Source: Andeanibacterium fulvum (GTDB lineage Bacteria > Pseudomonadota > Alphaproteobacteria > Sphingomonadales > Sphingomonadaceae). From it: 64,000 nt of DNA. Positions within the stretch are counted from its first letter, which is position 1, and each line of letters starts with the position of its first letter. Positions 41,174 to 50,215 of this stretch are shown here, in pieces. The translations under genes and the position numbers were made by a program. The stretch covers positions 1-64,000 of the forward strand of contig NZ_JBANRM010000003.1 of NCBI RefSeq assembly GCF_037154085.1, written 5' to 3'. A model generated the notes under the pieces. That model was not told the origin of the DNA, did no database searches, and saw only the letters and a program-made list of their open reading frames with translations.

Positions 41174-42523
41174 ATGCCGATTACCCGCCTGCTGATCGCC
41201 AATCGCGGCGAAATCGCTCTGCGCATTCACCGCGCGGCTCATGAAATGGGCATCGAAACCGTGGCGGTGCATTCCACCGCCGATGCGGATGCGATGCATG
41301 TGCGGCTGGCCGATCAGGCAATCTGCATCGGCCCGCCTTCCGCGACTGATTCCTATCTCAATATCGCGGCGATCATTTCGGCGGCAGAAATCTCGGGCGC
41401 GGATGCGATCCATCCCGGTTACGGCTTCCTGTCCGAAAACGCCAAGTTCGCGGAAATCGTGGAAGCCCACGGCATTACCTGGATCGGGCCGAAGCCCGAA
41501 CATATCCGCACCATGGGCGACAAGGTGGAGGCCAAGCGCACTGCGGGCGCCCTCGGCCTGCCGCTGGTTCCCGGTTCTGACGGCGCGATCAGCGATCCCA
41601 AGATCGCCGCCAAGATTGCCGAGGAAATCGGCTATCCGGTCATCATCAAGGCCGCATCGGGCGGCGGCGGGCGCGGCATGAAAGTATGCCCCAGCCCCGA
41701 CCAGCTCGAAACGCTGATGAAGCAGGCGGGCAGCGAGGCAAAAGCCGCGTTCGGCGACGACACCGTCTATCTCGAGAAGTATCTCGGCAATCCGCGCCAC
41801 ATCGAATTCCAGGTGTTCGGCGACGGCAATGGCAATGCCATCCATCTGGGCGAGCGTGACTGTTCGCTGCAGCGCCGCCACCAGAAGGTTATCGAGGAAG
41901 CCCCTTCCCCCGTCCTCTCCTCCGAGGATCGCGAGCGGATGGGCGGCATCGTGGCCAAGGCCATGGCCGAAATGGGCTATCGCGGTGCGGGCACGATCGA
42001 GTTCCTGTGGGAAGATGGCGAGTTCTACTTCATCGAGATGAACACCCGCCTGCAGGTGGAACATCCCGTTACCGAGGCGATCACCGGCGTCGATCTGGTG
42101 CGCGAACAGATCCGCATTGCCGATGGCAAGCCGCTGTCGGTCACGCAGGAAGAACTGGAATTCAAGGGCCACGCCATCGAATGCCGCATCAATGCGGAAG
42201 ATCCGTGGACCTTCGCACCCTCGCCCGGCAAGGTGAAGGCCTATCACGCGGCGGGCGGCATGCATGTGCGCGTCGATAGCGGGCTTTATGCCGGCTATTC
42301 GATCCCGCCTTACTACGATTCCATGATCGCCAAGCTGATCGTCTATGGCCGCACGCGCGAAGGCTGCATCATGCGCCTGAAGCGCGCGCTGAAGGAAATG
42401 GTGATCGAAGGCGTGAAGACCACGATCCCGCTCCACGAGGCGCTGCTCGATCAGCCCGATATCCTTAACGGCGACTATTCGATCAAGTGGCTGGAGGAAT
42501 GGCTGGAGAAGCGTGAGAGCTAA
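41174..42523 (+). CDS. accC: Acetyl-CoA carboxylase biotin carboxylase subunit
   Basis: 449 residues, ATP-grasp fold. Starts RLLIANRGEIALRI; ATP-binding glycine loop KAASGGGGRGMKV; catalytic block EFLWEDGEFYFIEMNTRLQVEHPVTE is intact. Carboxylates the biotin on AccB in the first step of fatty acid synthesis. Forms an operon with accB. Confidence 0.97.
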   Translation: MPITRLLIANRGEIALRIHRAAHEMGIETVAVHSTADADAMHVRLADQAICIGPPSATDSYLNIAAIISAAEISGADAIHPGYGFLSENAKFAEIVEAHGITWIGPKPEHIRTMGDKVEAKRTAGALGLPLVPGSDGAISDPKIAAKIAEEIGYPVIIKAASGGGGRGMKVCPSPDQLETLMKQAGSEAKAAFGDDTVYLEKYLGNPRHIEFQVFGDGNGNAIHLGERDCSLQRRHQKVIEEAPSPVLSSEDRERMGGIVAKAMAEMGYRGAGTIEFLWEDGEFYFIEMNTRLQVEHPVTEAITGVDLVREQIRIADGKPLSVTQEELEFKGHAIECRINAEDPWTFAPSPGKVKAYHAAGGMHVRVDSGLYAGYSIPPYYDSMIAKLIVYGRTREGCIMRLKRALKEMVIEGVKTTIPLHEALLDQPDILNGDYSIKWLEEWLEKRES

Positions 42524-42637
42524 GGCCGCTATCTCTCGGAAAAATACGCCGAATTGAGAAATTAGGTCTATTTTCGAGCGATTGTTGTTAACCAATGCCG
42601 CTTAGCATGCTCCTGAAATTAGGGGGCTTCGCTAACA

Positions 42638-44932
42638 ATGACCATGCGTGGCAATGCAACGGAAGGCCTTGCAGCTTGGCTGTTGGGCGCCCGCACGCCG
42701 GTGCCGGGCCCCATCCACGCGGAATTGACCCGGGGCTTGTTCGGATCGCTTCCGATCTTCCTCGGCGGCGTGCTCAACACTGCCGCAGTCGCCGGGGTCG
42801 CCGCGTGGCGCCTGCCCTATTCCACCTTCATCGCCTGGTTCCTGTTCGAAGTCGCGCTGGGTGCCCTGCGGGTCGGAGTGCTGATCCACGGCCGCAAGGA
42901 ACTGGCCGCCGGGCGCGAACCGCCGCGCCTGCTGGCCGCGCTGCTATCCTGCCTTTGGGCCGGTTCGGTCGGCTTCGGCACCGTGGCCGTGCTGCTCAGC
43001 GGGGACTGGGTGATGGCCGTCATCGCCTGCCTTTCGGCCTCGGCGATGGTCTGCGGGATCGTGCTGCGCAATTACGGCACCCCGCGCCTTGCGGCGCTGA
43101 TGGTGTTCATCATCCTCGCGCCCTGCGCGGTGGCGGGCTTCTTCTCTACCGAGCCGATCTTCTCGATCATCGGCCTGCAATTGCCGGTCTATATCGCAGC
43201 GATCTATTCGGCCACTTTTGCGCTGCATGGGCTGGTCGTGTCGCGCACATCGGCCCTGCGCGAATTGCAGCGCAGCGAAAGCCTGAATGAAACGATCCTC
43301 AAGTCCAGCCCGGATTACACGCTGATCCTGGATGCCGATTACCGCATTCTGTTCTGCAACCGGCCCGAGAGCGCGCCGGAAATCGGGGAATGCGTGGGCT
43401 TCTCCTGGCTGGAACTCCTGCCGGATTACGACCGGGAAGGCGCCCTTGCCGCGCTCGCCCTGGCCGAAGCAGGCCAGCAGGGCAATGTCCTGACCCATCA
43501 TATCGACGCTGCCGGCCAGTATCACTGGTTCGACGTGATCGTGAACCTGATCAGCGACGAATCGGGCCGCCTGATCGTGGTGGCGCGCGACATCACCCAT
43601 CAGAAGAAATCGGAAGAGCGCGCCTTGTGGATGGCGCATCACGATGCGCTCACCTCCCTGCCCAATCGTGCCCTGTTGCAGGACCGGCTCGATGCCGTCC
43701 TCGCCGATCTGGGCGAGGCGCAGGCGGGCGCGCTGTTGATCCTCGATGTCGATAATTTCAAGACCATCAACGATACGCTGGGCCACGATGCGGGCGATGC
43801 CCTGCTCTGCACTTTCGCCAGCCGCCTGCGCGCCGCGATCACCGAGCGCGAGCTGGTGGCACGCACCGGGGGCGACGAATTCGCGATCATCGTCCACGCG
43901 GCGACCGAGCTTGAAGTCCACGCCGCGGCCGAACGTATCTTCGATCAGCTGCGCGAACCCTTCTGCCATGAAGGGCGCCTGCTGGAATGCGGCGCCAGCA
44001 TCGGCGCCAGCCTGATCCCGCGTGACGGCAACAGCCGCTCGGAGATCATGAAGGCGGCCGATATCGCGCTCTACGCCGCCAAGGCCGGCGGGCGGGCTCG
44101 GCTCAAGCTGTTCGAGCCGGCGATGATGGTGGAAGTGGAGCGCCACCAGACCATGATCGCCTCGGCCCGGCGCGCCTTGCAGCGCAACGCCATCGTGCCG
44201 CATTACCAGCCCAAGGTTTCGCTGCGCAGCTCACGCATCGTGGGCTTCGAGGCGCTGCTGCGCTGGCGCGACCAGCACGGCAACATGCGCGGGCCCGACG
44301 TGCTGAAGGCCGCCTTCGACGATCCCGCCCTCAGCGCCCCGCTGAGCGACCGCATGCTCGACGGCGTGCTGGACGATATTCGCGAATGGACCGAGGAAGG
44401 CCTCGATTTCGGCCATGTGGCGATCAACGTCACTGCGGCGGACTTCCGCCGGGGCAATTTCGCCGAACGGCTGCTCGGGCGGCTGGAAGGGCACGGACTA
44501 CCCGCCTCCTGCATCCAGATCGAAGTGACCGAGACGGTCTTCCTCGGCCGCGGCGCAGGTTATGTGGAAGAGGCCCTCAAGCGCCTGAGCGAACACGGCG
44601 TGCGCATCGCGCTGGACGATTTCGGCACCGGTTATGCCTCGCTATCCCACCTCAATCAGTTCCCGGTCGACCTGCTGAAGATCGACCGTTCCTTCGTCGG
44701 CGAGATCGGCTGCAACCCGGATGCGGAGGCGATCTCCACCACCGTGATCAATCTCGGCCACTGCCTGGGGCTGGAAGTGATCGCCGAAGGGGTGGAAACG
44801 CGGGCGCAGGAAGCCTTCCTCGCCACTGTGGGCTGCGACACCGGCCAGGGCTTTCTCTATGCGGAGGCTCTGCCCGCGCAGGCCATTCCGGCCATGCTGC
44901 GCAATCAGGACAAGCGGGCGCGGCTGGCATGA
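42638..44932 (+). CDS. PAS-GGDEF-EAL c-di-GMP signalling protein
   Basis: 764 residues. Five or so membrane helices in the first 190 residues, a PAS-like domain (about 210-320), then a GGDEF domain with intact RTGGDEFAIIV and an EAL domain with GFEALLRW, INVTAADF, EVTETVFL, ALDDFGTGYASLSHL and LLKIDRSFV. Both active sites look complete, so the protein may make and break c-di-GMP; one activity usually dominates. No RxxD inhibitory site is found before GGDEF. The gene stands alone after accC, with a 114-bp gap. Confidence 0.93.
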   Translation: MTMRGNATEGLAAWLLGARTPVPGPIHAELTRGLFGSLPIFLGGVLNTAAVAGVAAWRLPYSTFIAWFLFEVALGALRVGVLIHGRKELAAGREPPRLLAALLSCLWAGSVGFGTVAVLLSGDWVMAVIACLSASAMVCGIVLRNYGTPRLAALMVFIILAPCAVAGFFSTEPIFSIIGLQLPVYIAAIYSATFALHGLVVSRTSALRELQRSESLNETILKSSPDYTLILDADYRILFCNRPESAPEIGECVGFSWLELLPDYDREGALAALALAEAGQQGNVLTHHIDAAGQYHWFDVIVNLISDESGRLIVVARDITHQKKSEERALWMAHHDALTSLPNRALLQDRLDAVLADLGEAQAGALLILDVDNFKTINDTLGHDAGDALLCTFASRLRAAITERELVARTGGDEFAIIVHAATELEVHAAAERIFDQLREPFCHEGRLLECGASIGASLIPRDGNSRSEIMKAADIALYAAKAGGRARLKLFEPAMMVEVERHQTMIASARRALQRNAIVPHYQPKVSLRSSRIVGFEALLRWRDQHGNMRGPDVLKAAFDDPALSAPLSDRMLDGVLDDIREWTEEGLDFGHVAINVTAADFRRGNFAERLLGRLEGHGLPASCIQIEVTETVFLGRGAGYVEEALKRLSEHGVRIALDDFGTGYASLSHLNQFPVDLLKIDRSFVGEIGCNPDAEAISTTVINLGHCLGLEVIAEGVETRAQEAFLATVGCDTGQGFLYAEALPAQAIPAMLRNQDKRARLA

Positions 44933-44961
44933 CGTCCATCCGGCAGGCCACTGGCCAGCCG

Positions 44962-45426
44962 TCAATCCAGAGGAACGCCCGGTTCCTGCTTGGCGGTACG
45001 AATGGTCAGGGAGGTCTTTACGCTCGCCACGTTGGGGGCAGGCGTGAGCTTGCTGGTGAGGAATTCCTGGAAGCTCTGCAGATCCTTGCTCACGATCTTC
45101 AGGATGAAGTCGATCTCGCCATTGAGCATGTGGCACTCGCGCACTTCGGGCAGGTCGCGCATGTGCTGTTCGAAGGCGCGCAAATCTTCCTCGGCCTGGC
45201 TCTTCAGGCTGACCATCGCGAATACGGTGATGGCAAAGCCCAGTTTCGAAGGATCGAGATCGGCATGATAGCCGCGAATGACCCCGTCTTCCTCCAGCGC
45301 GCGCACGCGCCGCAGGCATGGCGGCGCGGTCAGCCCGACACGCTGCGCCAGTTCGACATTGGTTATCCGGCCTTCGGCCTGCAATTCGGCAAGCAGCCGC
45401 CGGTCGATCGCGTCGAGATTCGCCAT
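44962..45426 (-). CDS. Lrp/AsnC family transcriptional regulator
   Basis: 154 residues. The N-terminal HTH (LDAIDRRLLAELQAEGRITNVELAQRVGLTAPPCLRRVRALEEDG) is followed by the RAM ligand-binding domain with GYHADLDPSKLGFAITVFAMV and VRECHMLNGEIDFILKIV. Family members sense amino acids and control their metabolism; the ligand is not evident. It is convergent with the GGDEF-EAL gene. Confidence 0.93.
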   Translation of the reverse strand: MANLDAIDRRLLAELQAEGRITNVELAQRVGLTAPPCLRRVRALEEDGVIRGYHADLDPSKLGFAITVFAMVSLKSQAEEDLRAFEQHMRDLPEVRECHMLNGEIDFILKIVSKDLQSFQEFLTSKLTPAPNVASVKTSLTIRTAKQEPGVPLD

Positions 45427-45642
45427 AATCGAAAACCCCTACGCCCTGCGCGCGAAGTAAGTGCCCCTAAACAAGGTAAGGATTAGCACGATAACGCATT
45501 GCGGCCAGTAATATTGTTATTTTTGCCGCCAGATGTCCCGCTTTGCAACGCCTTAGCTGCGTTGATTCCCGGAACGCCGGAAACTGGTAGGACTTTTCGC
45601 GCTATTCCGGCCAATCTCGGCCCCCTGCTTCTCGGAGATTCG

Positions 45643-47493
45643 ATGCAGTTCGACGACCGCCTTGCCACCGTTCTGCGCATGCAGACCGGTAGCGTGCGGG
45701 CGGCGCACACGCAGTTCCGCCAGTTGTTGGACCTTGCCGGCAGCGCACCGAAAGGCGCCGACGATTCCCAGCTCGAGACTGCCTATGAACGGCTGAGCGT
45801 CCTTTCGGCCGAAATCCCTGCCGAGATTCGCGCCATAATGGTGCGCGAGCCGGGGCTGCGCCTGCGCAATCCGGCCTTCGTGGCCTATCTTGCCTCTCAG
45901 GAACCGCAAGTGGCGATTGCCGCCATGAGCAACGCCCAACTGACCGAGGATCAGTGGGAGGCGCTGATTCCCGCCCTGCCCACGGCGGTGCGGGCCCATC
46001 TGCGCCAGCGCGCGGACCTGCCGCCAGCGGCGCGCGATCTGCTGGCGCTGCTGGGCGTGCGCGATCTCGTCCTCCCCCAGCCGGCGGACGGAACGACAGT
46101 GATCGATCAGCCTGCCACCCAACGCGCGAAGGCACCTGCCCCCGCCCCAACTGCGGCCCCCGCTTCGTCCCCCACTGTCAGCCCGGCCCGACCGCAGCCC
46201 CCTCGGGACCCGATCGAAATCTTCCTGGCCGAGGCGGCTGGCTCCGTACTCGATCTCGATCCTGCGCTTGCCCTGGCAGGCGAGGAAGGTGACGGCGGGA
46301 TCGGCGCCATCGTTCGCCGGATCGAGGCGTTCCAGCGCGCCCGTGCCGCTGCTCCGCCCACTCCTTCGCCCGAAGCGCCACGCCTGCCCTTGGGCGAACA
46401 ACAGGATGATGAACTGCCCGAGGCTCCGCAGAGCTTCGACTTCATCACCGATGCCGACGGTCGCATTGGCTGGGCGGACGCAGCAGTCGCCCCCATGAGC
46501 GTGGGGATGGCTCTCGCCGGGCGGAAGCCCGACGCCCCCGCCCGCGCCGATGCTGCCACTCTGGCCGCCATGCGTCGCCGCCAGCCCGTGCGAGACGGCA
46601 AGATCGTGCTGGAAGGCGCCCCGGCCATCGCAGGCCACTGGCGCATGGACGCCATGCCGGTGTTCTCCTCCAGCGGCGGCCGCTTCTCCGGCTATCGCGG
46701 CAGGATGCGGCGCCCGGCAATGGCGCCCGCGATCGAGGCCGCCGGCGAAACGCCTGACAGCCACGCCGACCGCATGCGGCAGGTAATCCACGAATTGCGC
46801 ACCCCGGTGAACGCGATCCAGGGCTTTGCCGAAATCATCCAGCAGCAGCTCTTCGGCCCCACTCCCAACGAATATCGCGCCCTTGCCGCCGCCATCGCGG
46901 GCGATGCGGCGCGGATGCTGGCGGGCTTCGAGGAACTGGACCGGCTGGTGAAGCTGGAAAGCGGTGCGCTGGAACTGGATGAAGGCGTGTCCGATCTCAA
47001 CGCCATCGTCGCGGGGATGACTGCGCAGCTCGATCAGGTCCTGCGCGCGCGCAGCGCCGGGCTGAGCCTGCTGGCCACCGGCAATGCCTGCCCCGTGCCA
47101 CTGGCACGCAACGATGCCGAAATGCTCGCCTGGCGCATTCTCGCCACGCTGGCGGGCGCGGTCAGCCCCGGGGAAGAACTGCAGGCCGTGCTGGCCCAGA
47201 ATGGCCGGCAGACCGGGCTGGAGATCGATCTGCCCGCCTCTCTCGCCGGGCGGGACGATCTGTTCGAAAGCACCGCCCCCGCCCAGTCCCAGGCTGTCAG
47301 CGCCGGCATGTTCGGCGCGGGCTTCACCCTCCGGCTGGCGCGGGCGGAGGCGCGCGCTGCAGGCGGCGATCTGCGGCGCGAGGAGGATTTGCTGGTCCTG
47401 ACCCTGCCGCTTTCTACTGCGGTTCGGACCGATCTGCGCAACAACGATATGGACTTGGTGCCACAGATGGCCGACACGGCCCGGGGGACATAA
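45643..47493 (+). CDS. Histidine-kinase-like protein with degenerate ATPase domain
   Basis: 616 residues, no membrane helix. An N-terminal helical region of about 150 residues resembles repeat-like helices (LPTAVRAHLRQRADLPPAARDLLALLG). A Pro/Ala linker, a PAS-like segment (FDFITDADGRIGWAD) and a HisKA dimerisation helix with VIHELRTPVNAIQGFAEI follow. The C-terminal domain keeps only a remnant of the ATP lid (GAGFTLRLARAEARAAGG); the N-box asparagine and the DxGxG motif are missing. It may be a phosphotransfer or scaffold protein. No response regulator is adjacent. Confidence 0.8.
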   Translation: MQFDDRLATVLRMQTGSVRAAHTQFRQLLDLAGSAPKGADDSQLETAYERLSVLSAEIPAEIRAIMVREPGLRLRNPAFVAYLASQEPQVAIAAMSNAQLTEDQWEALIPALPTAVRAHLRQRADLPPAARDLLALLGVRDLVLPQPADGTTVIDQPATQRAKAPAPAPTAAPASSPTVSPARPQPPRDPIEIFLAEAAGSVLDLDPALALAGEEGDGGIGAIVRRIEAFQRARAAAPPTPSPEAPRLPLGEQQDDELPEAPQSFDFITDADGRIGWADAAVAPMSVGMALAGRKPDAPARADAATLAAMRRRQPVRDGKIVLEGAPAIAGHWRMDAMPVFSSSGGRFSGYRGRMRRPAMAPAIEAAGETPDSHADRMRQVIHELRTPVNAIQGFAEIIQQQLFGPTPNEYRALAAAIAGDAARMLAGFEELDRLVKLESGALELDEGVSDLNAIVAGMTAQLDQVLRARSAGLSLLATGNACPVPLARNDAEMLAWRILATLAGAVSPGEELQAVLAQNGRQTGLEIDLPASLAGRDDLFESTAPAQSQAVSAGMFGAGFTLRLARAEARAAGGDLRREEDLLVLTLPLSTAVRTDLRNNDMDLVPQMADTARGT

Positions 47494-47531
47494 CCGTTAG
47501 CTAAGGTTATCAGGGGGGAGCAGCAAGCGCC

Positions 47532-48527
47532 ATGCGTTCGATCACCGAACCGCCGGCAAGGATCGACGAAGCAAAGTTCCGGCCGGGCTTTGGCCAGCGC
47601 TTCATCGTCACTGTCGACACGGAAGAGGAGTTCGACTGGACGCTGCCCATCCAGCGCGAGGGCTTCGGGCTGGACCATTTGCCCAGCATCGCGAAATTCC
47701 AGCAATTTTGCGAAAATGAAGGCGTCTGCCCGGTCTATCTGATCGACTGGCCCATCGCGACATCGGCCCTTGCGGCGGATATTCTGGGCGATGCGGTGGC
47801 GAAGGGGCGCGCCGAAGTGGGCGTGCAGCTTCACCCCTGGGTCAACCCGCCTTTCGACGAGGATGTGACCCCCCGCAATTCCTTTGCCGGCAATCTGCCC
47901 GCCGAACTGGAACAGGCGAAGTTCTCGCGCCTGCGCTCCACTATCGAGGCGAATTTCGGCGCGGCCCCCAATATCTACCGTGCGGGCCGGTATGGCGCCG
48001 GGCCGAACACGGCGGAAATCCTGCGCCAGGCCGGTATCGCCATCGATAGTTCGGTGCGCACCAAATTCGATTATTCGGCCGAAGGCGGCGTCGATTACCG
48101 CAAGCATCCGCTCGTGCCCTATTGGCTGGATGCGGACCATACGGTGCTGGAACTGCCGCTCACCACCACCTTCTGGGGCATGCTGCGCCGGCAGGGCGAC
48201 CTGCTCTATCCCCTGATGTGGCGCGTGCCCGCCTTGCGCGGGGTTCTATCCCGGCTGGGCTTGCTGGAGCGTATTCCGCTGACCCCGGAAGGCGTTTCGG
48301 TGGAAGAGGCGATCCGCGGGATCGACATGGCGCTGGATGACGGCTTGCCGCTGCTGGTCTTTTCTTTCCACAGCCCTTCGCTGCGGCCCGGCCACACGCC
48401 CTATGTCCGCAACGATCATGATCTGGACGCATTGTATGACTGGTGGCGGCGGATTTTCGCCTATCTGGAGCAGCGCGGCGTGCAGCCATGCAATGTCCGG
48501 CAGGTCATGGATGCAATAGAGGTCTAG
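47532..48527 (+). CDS. Polysaccharide deacetylase-like protein, WalW type
   Basis: 331 residues. The NodB-like fold is indicated by FIVTVDTEEEFDW with the catalytic acidic residues, VGVQLHPWVNPPFDED with a metal-binding histidine, and IYRAGRYGAGPNTAEIL. The end of the domain has LVFSFHSPSLRPGHTPYV. There is no signal peptide, so it acts in the cytoplasm. WalW proteins sit in glycan loci of sphingomonads, but the substrate is unknown. It follows the kinase-like gene by 38 bp on the same strand. Confidence 0.82.
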   Translation: MRSITEPPARIDEAKFRPGFGQRFIVTVDTEEEFDWTLPIQREGFGLDHLPSIAKFQQFCENEGVCPVYLIDWPIATSALAADILGDAVAKGRAEVGVQLHPWVNPPFDEDVTPRNSFAGNLPAELEQAKFSRLRSTIEANFGAAPNIYRAGRYGAGPNTAEILRQAGIAIDSSVRTKFDYSAEGGVDYRKHPLVPYWLDADHTVLELPLTTTFWGMLRRQGDLLYPLMWRVPALRGVLSRLGLLERIPLTPEGVSVEEAIRGIDMALDDGLPLLVFSFHSPSLRPGHTPYVRNDHDLDALYDWWRRIFAYLEQRGVQPCNVRQVMDAIEV

Positions 48528-48533
48528 CCCCGC

Positions 48534-48562
48534 TTGTGTTGGCGCGGCGAACCGGCTAGGTC
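48534..48562 (+). promoter_or_regulatory. Possible promoter of the tRNA-Ile2/tRNA-Pro pair
   Basis: TTGTGT (48534-48539) and TAGGTC (48557-48562) with a 17-bp spacer, 21 bp before the tRNA. Confidence 0.35.
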
Positions 48563-48583
48563 GCGCTCCACGTTCGGCATCGG

Positions 48584-48659
48584 GGGCCTGTAGCTCAGCG
48601 GTTAGAGCTGGCCGCTCATAACGGCTAGGTCGCGGGTTCGAATCCTGCCGGGCCCACCA
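48584..48659 (+). tRNA. tRNA-Ile2 (CAT, lysidine-modified)
   Basis: Acceptor GGGCCTG/CGGGCCC with one G-T pair, D-arm GCTCAGCGGTTAGAGC, anticodon loop CTCATAA (CAT), T-arm CGGGTTCGAATCCTG, discriminator A and CCA. The loop and variable region match the minor isoleucine tRNA (ileX type) more than elongator Met, so CAT should be modified to lysidine to read AUA. Confidence 0.85.
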
Positions 48660-48680
48660 TCGCCGCGGCGAAATATGTGT

Positions 48681-48760
<80 letters not shown>

Positions 48761-48873
48761 TTCCCAAGCCTATCAACGGCTCATCGCGAAATCCCGATCA
48801 GCATTTGCGCGTATGGTTAATGGCCCATAGAACGGTAACGGTTGCCAGAGAAAACTGTTCGGGAACCAGGCCA

Positions 48874-49215
48874 ATGATCATTCGCATTTGGGAAGGCCGT
48901 GTTCCCAATTATAAATCGCCGGAATATCTTCGCCTCCTGCGCGAGGAAACCTTGCAGGACTATCGCGAGGCCCCGGGCAATCGCGGGGCCTGGTGCCTCC
49001 ACCGCCATGAGGGCGAGATTACGCGCATCCGGTTGGTCAGCCATTGGGAAAGCTGGGAAGCCGTGAGGCTGTTCGCCGGCGAGGAGATCGAACGCGCGCG
49101 CAGTTACGATTTCGACCGGGATTTCCTGATCGAAGTTTCCGACACTGTCGAACACTGGGAAATGCAGGACGGGCGGAGCATCTCCGCCACGACCAATCTC
49201 ACCAGAGGCGCGTGA
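48874..49215 (+). CDS. Small ABM-like dimeric alpha-beta barrel protein
   Basis: 113 residues. The outline (IIRIWEGRVPNYKSPEYLRLLREE ... GNRGAWCLHRHEGEITRIRLVSHWESWEAVRLFAGEE) fits the antibiotic biosynthesis monooxygenase-like ferredoxin fold, which often acts as a quinol or stress-related oxygenase. No active-site residue can be named. An inverted repeat GTTC-GG-GAAC lies just upstream of the ATG. The 3' end overlaps the convergent Pit gene by 17 bp. Confidence 0.7.
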   Translation: MIIRIWEGRVPNYKSPEYLRLLREETLQDYREAPGNRGAWCLHRHEGEITRIRLVSHWESWEAVRLFAGEEIERARSYDFDRDFLIEVSDTVEHWEMQDGRSISATTNLTRGA

Positions 49216-50200
49216 GCAGGTAGAATGCGGCGCCCACCGCGGCGCTGGCCGGGATGGTGATGAACCAGGCCACGATCACGCGGCTCGCCACCGACCAGCG
49301 CACCGCGCTGGCCCGGCGCGCCGCACCGGTGCCGACGACGCTGCCGGTGATGGCATGCGTGGTCGAAACGGGAATGCCCATCGCGCTCGCGCCGAACACT
49401 ACCAGAGAGCCGGCCGTAGAGGCGCAGAAGCCCGAATGGTGATTGAGCTTGGTCAGCCCGGTTCCCATCGTCTTGATGATCTTCCAGCCGCCCGACATCG
49501 TGCCCAGTGCAATTGCCGCATAGCAGGACAGCACAACCCATTCCGGCACGTGAAATTCCCCGCCCAGATGGCCGGTGGAATAGAGCAGCACCGTGATGAT
49601 CCCCATGGTCTTCTGCGCATCGTTGCCGCCATGGCTGATCGAATAGGCCGCCGAAGAGATCAGGTGCAGCCCCTTGAACATGCCATCGGCCCGGCGCGGA
49701 GCACTGCCTTTGAATATCCAGCTGGTCAGCACCATCAACACCATGGCGAGCGCGAAGCCGATCATGGGCGACAGGAAGATCGCCGCCACGGTTTTCACGG
49801 TGCCTTCGGATTCCACCACGCCCGGCCCGGCATGGGCGATCCCCGCCCCCAGCAACCCGCCGATCAGCGCATGGCTGGAAGAGGACGGGATGCCCTTGAT
49901 CCAGGTCACGACGTTCCAGAACATCGCCCCGACCAGAGCGCCGAACACCACGGCCGGCGTCACTACGTCCTTATCGACAATGCCCTTGCCGACCGTCTCG
50001 GCCACATGCAGCCCGACCAGCCAATAGGCGGCAAAGTTGCCCCCTGCCGCAAACAGCACTGCAGTGAACGGCGATAGCAGCCTGGTCGAAACGACCGTGG
50101 CGATGGCATTGGCCGCGTCGTGCAGGCCATTGAGGAAGTCGAAGGCCAGCGCCAGGGCGATCAGCCCGATAAGCAGCGGCAGGGCGAGCGTGGTTTCCAT
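49199..50200 (-). CDS. pit: Inorganic phosphate transporter, Pit family
   Basis: 333 residues with about ten membrane helices. Family repeats are FDFLNGLHDAANAIATVVSTR and AYSISHGGNDAQKTMGI, with GIPVSTTHAITGSVVGTGAA near the end. Low-affinity phosphate (as metal phosphate) uptake. It is shorter than E. coli PitA (499) because the central loop is missing, as in many bacterial members. The DUF47 partner is directly upstream, 15 bp away. Confidence 0.93.
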   Translation of the reverse strand: METTLALPLLIGLIALALAFDFLNGLHDAANAIATVVSTRLLSPFTAVLFAAGGNFAAYWLVGLHVAETVGKGIVDKDVVTPAVVFGALVGAMFWNVVTWIKGIPSSSSHALIGGLLGAGIAHAGPGVVESEGTVKTVAAIFLSPMIGFALAMVLMVLTSWIFKGSAPRRADGMFKGLHLISSAAYSISHGGNDAQKTMGIITVLLYSTGHLGGEFHVPEWVVLSCYAAIALGTMSGGWKIIKTMGTGLTKLNHHSGFCASTAGSLVVFGASAMGIPVSTTHAITGSVVGTGAARRASAVRWSVASRVIVAWFITIPASAAVGAAFYLLTRLW

Positions 50201-50215
50201 CTGGCCGGCCCGACG

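Noticed and set aside
48858..48868. GTTCGGGAAC as a LexA site
   Set aside because: It is an inverted repeat with a 2-bp spacer, not the GTTC-N7-GTTC direct repeat of alphaproteobacterial LexA.
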